DNA of 64,000 nt from Rachycentron canadum. Taxonomy: Eukaryota > Chordata > Actinopteri > Carangiformes > Rachycentridae. The notes beneath the pieces were generated by a model. The model was not told where the DNA came from, did not search any database, and saw only the letters and a list, made by a program, of their open reading frames with translations. Positions within the stretch are counted from its first letter, which is position 1, and every line of letters starts with the position of its first letter. The stretch spans positions 15,258,321-15,322,320 of the forward strand of contig CM076656.1 in assembly GCA_038496675.1 (NCBI GenBank), read 5' to 3'. A program made the position numbers and the translations under genes. Shown here one piece after another: positions 22,826-34,200 of the stretch.

Positions 22826-25800
22826 ATGAATTGGGACAATCAGCTGAGTTCTATCTTGTCCGTAGCAGATGGCAGCGTTGCAAAAATGAGGGTGAGTGCA
22901 TTCAAATATCTTTCTCCTAATCTTTCAGTCTTGCAGGAAATTACAGGAAATCGTGCTTTTGAAGTGTTTTGTTTTGTTTATCAGTGAAATGCTTATAAAA
23001 CACTGAGGATCCTTCACTGGGGTCTTGCAGGAAATTGTTGTTATTATAGGTATCAGTAGATGGCAGTAATGTTCCACTAAACAGTTAATATAGTAACTCG
23101 GTTATTCAGATACAGAGGCGTTCTGATACTGAGTGTGGGAAAACCCTTTGAATCTGAAAAATGTTTTTGTTCTCAGGAGAGACTGACCTCACCAGGGAAA
23201 TTTTCAAAAGGAGGAGGAGAAGGTAGGTGAACTGTTCAGATTAATGAATATGATTAAAAGAGGAAATTACCTATTTGTGCAACATCCTTTCGTTCAGTCT
23301 TCCCAACAACATAGTGTGGGCAGACTGAAGTTTAAACTCAATGTGATTTGAGCCTTTTGTGGGTAACCTCACCCCCATGCATTCCTCTTCCTCTCCAGAT
23401 TTATTTCCCGTGAGGGAGCGGATTCATGATTCAGACTTGGACCCTCCTGCTCTTCCCCCTCGAGCCCCCCTTCTCCGACAGTCTTCCCCATCCCTCAGTC
23501 CTGGTGTGCAGTGGGCAGACCTAAGTGCCATCCAGTCACAACTCCAGATACAGAGCCAGGTGTGTTATTTGTTTCATCAAGCAGGTGTGCAATTATATGC
23601 TTGATCAAACCAGTTGTGCAAGATCAAGCGGTTGCTGCATTTATATGATGTATTACAGCATTGTTAGCATTGACAGAATCCCAAATTTCTGCCTGTAATG
23701 TCTTTGAAAGGCAATTGAGTCTCTCACCCAGAAACTACGTGACATGGAAAGGGAGAGACAGTCACAACAACATCACATCCAGACGCTAGAAGGTAACTAC
23801 CACACCATGACCAATTATCTCAGTTCATACTGGGTCACATTGTCTTGTAAACAGGGCAACACCTAGCTCCTGTTGTCAACTGGAAAAAAAGAATTCAGTT
23901 TTGTTTAAAGTGGTCACATATGAAAAATAAACAGATCCCAGAGACTATCAGGTTGTTACAGATGCTACGTAAATTATTTTAGCATAAAGAGATAATTACC
24001 ACATAGTTTTTCAACATATATTTACATCTTTTAAACTGTATTAAATACTGCAGTTATGCCTATACAATTGAATTTGAAAGTCAAATCCAGTTTCAGTTGT
24101 CACAGAGTCATTTATAGTCATTCATGTCCACATACCTACCCCCATCCCCTTTTTTATTTTTATCTTGAAACTCAAAATCAGAAAAATGCGGAATTGCATT
24201 TACTACTCACCCTATACTCTCTTCCTAACACAAACTTGTATGTCACTAGGTGAAGGATAAAGTTGGTCACAGTTCTATCAGTGGCTACTCTAAAACTACA
24301 CAATACTACAGTGTGTTAAAGACAACTAATCAGTGATTCATCACTGATTAGTTTAATAATAGTAAACCAACTAATCCTTCATGAAGACATTTGGCAGGCT
24401 ATTCCTGCATATGGTGTAGGATTGTACATGTGCATAAATTATTCAGATTTGTACACAAGGCTGCTACAGGAAATTTAAAAAAAAAAAAAAAAAGAAAACC
24501 GTTACTCATAGAAATCTTTTCTTTTCCAGAGGAAGTTCACAGACTCCATGAGGCGCTGAGGGAGCGTGAAAGAGAGAGGGACGAATCGAGGAGGGGACAA
24601 AGTCCTGGAGCAGAGAGAAGGATAGAGCAGTGGAGGAGAGAGGTGGGACGTGAGCTGAGCAGTCTGCGGGGACACATCACCAGAGCCACGTCGCTAGGCA
24701 ACCTGGAGGAGAGGTGCATTAGGCATGGAGCTGTGGGGTGTAACTGCACGCTAAACTGATGATAGGTCCAGCTCATGATTGACGTGAACATATTTACACC
24801 TCACGTGGAATTCAAAAAGACTTTGCTACTACGGAGGCTTGTTGGTGACATTTTAATTTTTTTGGAAGACTGGTACGAAATAGAGGAAATGAAAAACACA
24901 TTTCTCTTTTTCCCCCAGTTTCAGCTCAAAGCTTCGCAGAGAGGAGCTAGAACACCTGCGGAGAGAGGTGGACCAACTGAAAACACGGCTAAGTGAGTCA
25001 CATTCACACACATACATCATACCTTTGCATCGATTCTGCGGGACTGCACTTGTCATAAGCTCTGTGCTGGCCAACAAAGGAAAGACAGGCACAGTCTTGT
25101 TCACAACTTTGGTTCTTTCTTTTTGTCTTGACAGGGAGACAAGAGGAGGATGTGTTCCTCCAGCAAGCAGAGGCCAGAGAAACCAGGAGACAGTACGAAC
25201 GCAGCTGCAAGGTACACTCACATTGTGTCATACAGGTTGTGTTTGCATGTTTGATGTGTGGGTTGTAGTCTTTCAGATCCTTAAACTTTCCTTTGTGTGC
25301 TTTGTTTAGACACTAGAGGAGCTAACAGACAGTTACAGAGCTCACAGCACCGATCTGGCAAAGACTGTCTCTCAGTATTCGCACACACAGCAAGAGGTTC
25401 GCCAGATCAGGTAAATGTGTGACTATGTGCACATGTGTGTCTGGGGTTATATGTCACTTTTCTGTTGATTGCATATGTTAAATTTAATCTCTTACAACAG
25501 AACAGTTGTCTCAGAATTGAAAGATGAGGTTCGGACTCTTATTCTTCGAGAACGTGAACAAACAGTGTCACTGTCAGCACACACATCAGGCAAGTCATTC
25601 TACCAACAGTCATTCTAGCTCTATCACACACACACATGCGCACAGTGTGATAAAATTATTTAACCACATTTTTCTGTGTAATCAGGGGCATCACCGCTCG
25701 CACTCCCACATAGCCACAGTAGAGGAGTCAGAGCTAAGGAGCCAGACTCTGACTCAGACGACTTAAGTCCAACCCCAAGCCTGGCTGAAGTCAGCTCAGA

Positions 25801-26902
25801 TGATCTGTCATGGCTGGATGACAAAGAGCCTGGTATGGATGAATGAAAAAGGTGTCAAAGCATGGTCGCCTTGTGCAACATAACATGCTGAAGAACAGCT
25901 TGCTGAATCATATACACCAAATGTTTCTATTATATTATTTTTACAAGCCTTCTGTTAACCAACAAGTACAGCAACAGAAACATGTTATGACAATTGGATC
26001 ATAGTGCATCCAACAGAAAACGCTACGCGGGGCACCAGATTGCTACACAGTGGTGATGGTTTTTGCAAGATAGGACGTGTAGTTCCTCCTCCTATCCCTC
26101 CCCCACACATCTGGCTCAACTGTTGCTCTGATTTTTTTTCCCAACAGATCATAGATGATTGCTCACTGGAGAGCACTCATCTATGCAAACAGTTGGTTAA
26201 TGAATAGTCTGACATTTTGGAAAATACGCTTATTCGCTGAAATTTAGATTAGAAGGATGATACAACTCTCTTCCGGAGTGCCTACTGATTCCCTTGCAAC
26301 TTCAGTGACTACAGACGCCACTTCTCACAGCCAAGAATGTAGTCCTGTGCTTGGTGCCTATAAAACTACCCCTCGTCCTTTTTACCGTTTAGTTTTTGTA
26401 CAGATTTAACACATTACATAAGTGTTGATTAAGGCTAGACTTTGTGCTAAGCTAGCCCTCACCTGATGTATCTACATATTTACAGACATATGATCTTCTG
26501 ATCTAAAAGTCAGCAAGAAAGCACGTAAAAATATTTCTTAAAATTGTACTGGACTAATCATTTCAATGTATCACAAGAGGAAGTCGTGTATATAAAAGCA
26601 GATAAGTGTAAAAACAAAAGTAGGATCTGGACATGTACAGCACCATTAGGAACAAATTTGTGGTCCTACTATGTTCCTCAGCTTGCAGATTAAATGGTAA
26701 AACTCTCATTTCCTCTCCACCAGGCTCTGCAAAGCCAGTTGTTTCTTGCAAAACTTTGCACCGTGCGTGTGTTTGTGTGAGTGCATGCAGCACTCAACCC
26801 TGAAACTTACTGTAAGAGACGGTTGACATTCCCGGAAGAGATTACGATCTCTGCTCTAAATGTTTCCCAGAGTGATTTCGGGCTCATGAAGCCAGGCTAA
26901 TT

Positions 26903-26942
<40 letters not shown>

Positions 26943-27287
26943 GTGTACACTTGTTATGGGAAAACATTTGAATGTCTTCCAACCTAATCCCACATGGTAA
27001 TGCAGCAAAGAGGCACTTAGTCACACACACACACACACACACACACACGTTAACTGCTCTTCCTCTGCTCTTCACCTCTGACAGCTCTGCATCAGAAGCC
27101 GCGGGTGCGTCTGAGTGTTCAATCCAGACGGAGCAACTTTGCTGGCCCAGGATCTGATCTGGAGGATGACCATGATGATGATGACGACGATGACGATGAT
27201 GATGATGATGATGGTGGTGATGGTGATAATCTTGAAGACATTGTGGACCCAGATGTAGGATCTGACCTAAGTCTTAATGACCTCTGA
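22826..27287 (+). CDS. ccdc163: ccdc163-like coiled-coil protein, 11 exons, 409 aa
   Basis: Exons: 22826-22891, 23177-23222, 23399-23559, 23711-23792, 24530-24713, 24919-24992, 25135-25211, 25310-25410, 25501-25589, 25686-25832, 27085-27287. Phases agree at every junction and give 409 aa. The N-terminus is short and polar, with a Pro/Ser-rich stretch (about 50-80). Charged coiled coil covers about 80-145 and 184-285, rich in Glu, Arg, Gln and Leu. The C-terminus is acidic (DSDSDD, a 13-Asp run, ending in DLSLNDL). No enzyme motif, signal peptide or membrane segment is visible. The name rests on coiled-coil character and the head-to-head position next to mmachc, which is the human CCDC163/MMACHC arrangement; the cellular role is unknown. 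Oddities: the intron after exon 9 has a GC donor, exon 5 has a weak donor (AG then GTGCAT), and exon 4 has a poor polypyrimidine tract. If intron 10 is retained, the protein ends four residues after Pro342 (GMDE). Confidence 0.8.
26205..26553. mobile_element. foldback/MITE-like element, copy A
   Basis: The left end reads GACATTTTGGAAAATACGCT then TATTCGCT and GATACAACTCTC (26211-26271). The right end reads, in reverse complement, a diverged version of the same (AGCAAGAAAGCACGTAAAAA then TATTTCTTAAAATTGTAC, 26512-26549), so the element has long imperfect terminal inverted repeats. It resembles a very common teleost repeat I know by its TTTTGGGAAATACGCTTATT end. It lies in the last intron of ccdc163. 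Confidence 0.6.
26905..26940 (+). repeat. (AC)n microsatellite
   Basis: Eighteen AC units in ccdc163 intron 10. Confidence 0.97.
27022..27048 (+). repeat. (CA)n microsatellite beside the last ccdc163 exon
   Basis: About 13 units ending some 36 bp before the exon 11 acceptor (27084). Confidence 0.95.
27165..27222 (+). repeat. coding (GAT/GAC)n trinucleotide repeat
   Basis: In-frame GAT/GAC codons in ccdc163 exon 11 encode 13 consecutive Asp followed by GGDGD. It is probably length-variable, and in-frame changes would be tolerated. Confidence 0.9.
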
Positions 27288-28003
27288 TGCCTCCAAAGGT
27301 GAAGCTCTCAAATTTAAATTAGGAAGACAGACAGACACAGACATTTCCTCCAACTCTTCTGACACACTACCTGAGATGTATTCATTTTCAAACTGATTTC
27401 ATTTGATCAGTAAATGTTTGAGTTTAACTTTTGTTGCACAACCCAAAACTTTAAAAATAGAAATAGCCAGAAAAAACAACCAGGCATATGGTGCGTTTCC
27501 TTTGTTGTTTCCTTTCCCTGAGGGAAGAGGAATGCAAACAAAGAAAGGCAAGAAAAGCAGATTTTGCTTGGCAGCAGTGGTGGATACATATAATAACAAG
27601 TAACTGTGTCATCCCACTTAGTGTTATTGCTCTTGCTCGGATGTGATGTGTGATAAATTGTAGCTATTGATGGGGAACTTTCTTTCTTGTGTAAGAAATT
27701 CTTAAATGTTATTTATAAACAGCAACATTTATAAGAATAACAGAAGTGATAGGGACTCAGGAAAGATCACACTGTCAAACTACTTTGCTTAACTTTTGCT
27801 TCCATAGTGTGCTAAAACAAGGCAGCAAAAGATTTAACAAATACTAACTTCAGGTCTCCCTGTTTAAACAGTGTTTATCAAAGCCCTGTTTTCTATCAGA
27901 CTAGCTAATGACAAAGGCTGACGACTGCAGGGACCGTATAAACCGCTGAGAATTTATCTTGAAATAATTTATAGTAACTATGTCCACATGTAGAGCCTGA
28001 TAG

Positions 28004-28009
28004 AATAAA
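28004..28009 (+). terminator. candidate ccdc163 poly(A) signal AATAAA
   Basis: First clear canonical AATAAA on the plus strand after the ccdc163 stop at 27287, which would give a 3' UTR of about 0.73 kb. Confidence 0.4.
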
Positions 28010-29804
28010 ATGAAGAGGCAGGCAGCTGTTTAAAGAACCAAGATTCTTTTGTGAGAGTTTCTCATTCAGAAAACATGACAGAGTTTTGGGTCAGCAAAGA
28101 AGCAAGCACCCTCTGCACCCACGTTGCACATCACTGATGATAAATTATAGGTCAGAGTCGACGACAGAAGCACTGTCCTTAACTCTGGTAGGCCTGCTAG
28201 ACCACAAGGTTTGGTTTTAGGCAAGGCAAGACTAAAAAAAGTTCTGCTTAGGTTTGTTATGATTACAGATTGTTGGGGTGAGGTAAAAGCTTGATGTGGA
28301 CAAGGTTTGGGCAGGACTTTCATCTTTGCCCATAACTACAGTGGGATCCATAAGGACACCAATCATCGTGATGCTTTAATTTGTAAAATAAGGGCCACCA
28401 GTATGCTTATAATTGCCTTAAGATGGTATTTTTCAACTCATCAATTTCTAAAATAACAAATTTAACTTAATGAACTAATATTGCACTTTGACAATCTTAG
28501 CTCAGTTGATGTACAGTCATTCACTGCACCTTTTGTAGGTGGTGATCATTTGCTCCATGATGTGCTTAGTGTAGCAATGGATGGAGGAATGGAAAGTTTT
28601 TTCCTCCTGACATAATGCACTCTTAAATCCATAAGGAACCTAAGTGATGGGGGATTTGATTTCTGGTAATGCAGCTAAAGTGAAGCTAAAAAGGAATCAA
28701 ACACCATTATCAAGGCGCCAACCCCCCCCCCCCAAAACTCCACTGTGATCTCTATATATACACAGCTCGGGTAAGGCAGTCAAGAGTCTCTTTCTGCTGT
28801 CTTATCTGACATGAGTCACACTGTGCCAGGCTTGGTGTTTAATATTTCAGCATCCAGACACCCCCCATTGAGGATCCCAGACCACTGTGCATAGCCACAG
28901 GGGAGCTGATGGGCAGGTTAGGTGTTCAGCAGGGTGTGCATATGCTGGGCACAGACACTTTTCAGCTCATGTAACAAAGCAGATTGTCTTACTAGTCAAT
29001 AGTGAGGAATAAAGGACCTTCTAGAAAACGATAAATGGCACAGAGCAGTAACAGCAACAGTATTTTCACAAACCTCTTCTAACACATTCATGTACAGCTG
29101 TTAATATTGTAGTTAGACATTTAATAAAGAAAAGGCTCATCAGTTTGCTGTTCTGGCAACATAATGGCTGATGAATAAAACTTGTTGCTAAGGATTATGC
29201 CATAGTGCTGTAGTATAGCAAGTCTTTTTTGTTTCCTCTCCAACAATAAAGATCTGTGTTAAAAGAGAAGAAAAGTTAAAAGGGAAGAGCCTGCTTTTCT
29301 GTGGTTTCCTATATACAGCAGCGTTGTGCTCTGATAAACGGCTCTTTGCTGAGGTCAACAAGCTGTTTACAACAAGCTCCGTTAACAGATCTGAGGTGGG
29401 AATAAGGGGAAATGCAGAGTATGGTTTGAAAATACCTTTAATCATATAACACCAATGGTCCATAATTTATATCTGGCAGCAAATCCTCATTATGCATTCA
29501 GGATATTTTTGACACTTTAAGAAATAGACAAATATAGGACTTTACAGATAAGTTCACCCCAAAATGTGGAATCTTAATTTAATACTAGGTGTACAGACAG
29601 GTGACAAACAGAAAAACAAAGGATTCACTGAATGATTTAATGTAATGAAAATGATTGAGTATTGAAGCTGTTCTGGGGGCTCAACACTGCTAAAGGTACT
29701 TTTATGCTGGGTTTTCCTTTAATTTGTCACCCATCTGTAGTTTTTCATGGTATGACAGCACTTGTTTTTAAATGTGCTGTATAAATAAGTGACTGAACAA
29801 ACAC
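28010..29804. other. convergent intergenic region between ccdc163 and the mucin-like gene
   Basis: Both genes end towards this region. No exon signal, no long repeat; a C-run occurs at about 28724-28733. Exact 3' ends are not known. Confidence 0.45.
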
Positions 29805-29812
29805 GTTTTATT
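29805..29812 (-). terminator. candidate poly(A) signal of the mucin-like gene
   Basis: The minus strand reads AATAAA here, about 1.4 kb past the stop codon at 31217-31219. A nearer site is possible; this is only a candidate. Confidence 0.3.
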
Positions 29813-30465
29813 TCCAAATCATCAGCCCGATTAACATCACTAGACATTTGATGGATCAGTTCATAGGCTCTGTCTTAAATAAGCAGGGGCTGCATGTGTG
29901 TTGGGTCGATGGGGCTCATTCTCTGGTCCTGTATGAGTCTCACTTCTTGCCACATTTTCCTGCACATTTACAAATCTAGCAAAAAAACAGCAAGGCCTAT
30001 TCACAATAAAGTCAATGGAATATTTCTGAACTATTGGTTCAGTTCAGTGTTTGTGTCTGTTCAACGCTAAAGGAGCAACCAAGATGAAAGGTTTAATACA
30101 GGTGTCTTTGCATGGCACAGTCATCAGTAGTATTTACAATGCAGCATGCACAGGACAATGCTTACATTGTGTTGAAAGGCCACTGGCCAATTTCAGTCTG
30201 CAACTGTCATCGTATGAACGAGTGCCTCATGCTGAACACCCTCGAGGCTAGTCTTCAAACACAGGCAAGTCAGAGCAGCTACCTGGCCCTGAGTGTGCGC
30301 TTAAATGGGAGTCGCACAAAATACTGGGAATGACTGGTTAATCTGGAAGTTAGTTGGTAGTTGCAGTATAAATACAGTATACACTAATAAAGCTGTTCCT
30401 GCACTGTGTAAGGCACTCTCTCCTGGACTGAAGACTTCAGGAAAGAAACAAAACAAAAAAACATC

Positions 30466-30490
30466 AAAAAAAAAAAAAAAAAAAAAAAAA
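30466..30490 (+). repeat. poly-A run
   Basis: Twenty-five consecutive A, in the likely 3' flank of the mucin-like gene. Confidence 0.95.
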
Positions 30491-31216
30491 CAATTTAAAT
30501 ATTGACTAAAAAAAAAACATACATCCACCCTTAACATACTCACACACATGCACACACGCCTAAAATGCATACACTACTATGCCTGCACTCACTATGTATG
30601 TATGCACACAAACTTATTTTTTTCTCACACATGAAATATTTGTCCACATTTTTCCACTCCTGTAACTCTATAATTAGGCCATTTCTTTTTTTCTTCTGTC
30701 GCTTCTGACCTCCCAGTCCAGTCAGACTGTTTCGCCTTTAGTTTGCCGGACTTTACAACATTAACTGACGAAGGGAAATTAAACCGGAGTCTGGCCAGAC
30801 AGGCTGAATCTGTTTCCAGGTGTAAACCATCACATTGATGGCTACAACTAACAGTAATGCCTTGTGCTTCACACCTATGCTTTTCATCTCAAGGGAAATC
30901 AAAAAATATTATACAACCCCAAAAGATGGGCTGGAAAATATTATGCATACAGTATTGAACAGAGCCGTTGGCCTAATTTGCAATTACAGACTTTTTCCAA
31001 AGGAAGCTCATCGTGGGTGATGTCATCATTGTCCACTTCAGCTTCAATCGTGCCCTTTCGTACATGTCAGTGATCTGGATAAATGAAAGCAAGCCAGAAA
31101 TTTGCTCAAACCTACCCAGGATTCTTTCTGATTGGCACAGATTACGGCAAACACTGCGGCATGAGCCTGGATTGAAGGTGAGTTTTTAGGTGCCATATAT
31201 TTCAGTCATGCCTTCA

Positions 31217-34200
31217 TCAGTAGCTGTACATGGACAAGGGTGTGTCCTCCATCATATCATCCTGCACAGAAAAAAATGTAACGTAATGAATCTCACATGA
31301 TTACACAGTTTTGTGGTAACAAGTGCTCACAATTGAGCTAATGCAATTGAATTTGTTTTTTTTTGTTTTTTTTTTAATAAGTCAGCCATTGTAAGGAGAA
31401 AGTTGTAACTATTAGTTTTATTAAGGGTTAATAAATCATTTACCATATGGAGATTGTCAAGTCAATAAAGGAATAGTTTGTCCTTTTGAGAAATTCAATG
31501 AGTTGCTTTTTTGCTGAGGCTTTGATGATAGAAGATGGATACCAAAATAAAAGTAAATATGATGCTACAGCTTACTTTAGCAAAGCTACCTGGCTGTAGT
31601 TACCTTAGTTTAGCTTATCTTAGTTTAGTTGACTTAGTTTGGCTAAGCTAACTGGCTAAGCTGTCCAAATCTGCGAACCACCCCCTTTAAAACTTAGCAG
31701 ATAACATAATATATCACGGTTGTTTAATCTACAAAAACCAAAGTGGACTTCTTGGGGTTAAGAGCCAAAATACTTGAGTCTGTTCCTGTGAGTTCCTCCA
31801 GTCTTTTATGTTAATAAGCCACATGTTTCACCTGTTTCCAACTACTGGCCGTAGCTTCATATTTACATTACTGGCATAAGAGTGCTATCAATCTCATCTA
31901 AGTCTTGGCAAGAAAGCTAATAAGAATGATTGATAACAGTTTATGATGGGTAACCTTCTGTGAGTGCTAACAAGTCATTGGTAAAAAAAAAATTCACGCA
32001 AGTTTCTCGTTGTCTAATAAGCCAACAACAAAGCCAAAGCAACATGTCATTCCTTAATATATTTTATGATTGTATTTTGCTCTGAATGCACTGCAGCTGT
32101 TGTCTGGAAGGTCAAAGTCAAATAGTCCACTGAAGTAGTAATCCTGATAAACAGACAAAGCAAGGATCCTGCCAGAGGAGGATCAACACCAGCATGGCAA
32201 CCCAAAAACTGCTCTTATCAATGGCTAGTAGATATAACTGATGGTAAAGATATATCTAATCTGTAGAGAATTAGTATATGATTGATAATTCTTTAAAAGC
32301 CTTTAGTTACAACCCTTAATAATACAATTAGAAAGGAGGGTCTGCTGAATATTTTCACTGAGACAGGATTGTAGCTGCTGCCTGGATGTCATGGCTGTAC
32401 TCACCATGGGTAAATCCTGCAGCCTACGGAACTCTGGTCGATTGTCTCTTCGGCGCAGTTTGAGGAAGAGGAGCAGAGTGATGATGACAGCGGTGATGAT
32501 GAAGGCTGACACCAGGCCGGCCAGGAGAGGGTCTAATGTTGGAGAATCGTGGACCATTGTCGCTGGAACAATAAAACAGGACGTACTTGAGCAGGGCCCA
32601 TTCCTCTGTTAATACAGTGTAACCAAGTCAACAAGCTATGCAGCATTTAACATGGAATTAACTTTGACTACTCGTGGTGAAAACATCCGAATTATAGGTT
32701 CTTAAATGGCTAATGCTATGACAAGAACTAAATATAGAGGCTACTGCAGCATGATGAGTTTAAGCGTTCATCATGTAGCTCAGGATAGAAATGTCAAACA
32801 CAGGATGGTGATGTTAACCTTGCCTTCACAGTATTTGAGTTCACTGTTGAGTAAATTTATTTGCAGGGCATGATTTTAAGATTTTGAATCAAGACACTTA
32901 TATAATATATGCATATAATATTGTTTGAGAGAGCTGCTTAATCTCTCAGAACATCATTAATCTTGAATTTTTTTAAATTGAGGTCCGCTGTGTTTGTATA
33001 TCTCTCTGCAGGAGAGGTTTGTCTGTACTTCTGTATATGGATGTTGCTATGGAATTCTGTTTTGTAAACTTAGCTGTTTTTTTTATATATATATATATAT
33101 CCTCCAGCTGAAAGTAACAACAACCACAGAGCAGTGAATGCTCCTTGTTCCTCTGGCTAATGGAAAGAGGCAAGATGCCAAGCATGGCCTAATAAAACCA
33201 CAGACTGAGAGAAGCAGAGTTTTGTATTTTAACTGTATTCATGATGGCTGGTCAACTGAGAAAAGTTTATCAGTTTTTCTCTCCTTTTTTCTTAACGGTG
33301 GCAGCCTGAGCCTTGAAACAGACCTCTAATGGTGGAAAAAATTCATCTATATACTATACATGCAGAGTACAGATACAGAAAGGAGATGTATGAATAAATC
33401 ATTGAGCAGACAAACAAAGGGAGAGGGACAGAAAAAGAAGGAAAACAACATTCTCAAGTCCTGAGTCTCATGACTGCCTCTGTCCCATTCCCAAACAGAG
33501 CCATAATTGTGGAGTGCTTGGTGGTGACAGTGCTTGAAGAAGATGTAGACTGGGGATGTGTGGTGTGTGTTTGTGTGTGTGCGTAGAAGCAAGGATGGGC
33601 TTGTGCTGAAAAACAAAACACAGCGTTGCCTTTTTTTTTTTTTTTTTTGTAAAGCCTATTCACTTCTGTCTCTGTCAATATCCAGCCAGTGAATAGTCTA
33701 GAACACATTTATAAACCACAACACAGAGGATGTTATACACTTACTGTCAACCCCCACGTTGAGCTGGGAGGGGGTATTAGCCTGAGCTTTGGCCTTGGTG
33801 GAGCTGCTGGTCGGCTGAGTGACGGTGACCGTTGGTTGGTTTTGGGGTATGCGAGTGTGTGAATTGGAGGGCTCTTGAGAGGAGCTGGTGCTGGACGTTG
33901 AACTGGGCTCAGTGCTGCTATTGGTAGCAGCAGTGGTGGTTGTGGAAGAGGATGAGTTTGTGTTGGGTTGGATGGGTTGCATTGAGGGTGAAATTGAGTC
34001 TGGAGGTTGGGGATAGGTTGTTGGGTTGGTGGGCAGTGTGTCTACAGTGGCAGTGTGAGACATGTGTGAGGGGCTTGTTGGAGTGGTGGTGGTAGTGGTA
34101 ATGGTGGTGGTGGAGGCAGTGGTTTTGAGGCTGTGAGAAGTGTGATTCTCAGAAGGAAGAATTCGAGGCGGCGTTTCTGACTTTTCTGTTTTGTTTGTAT

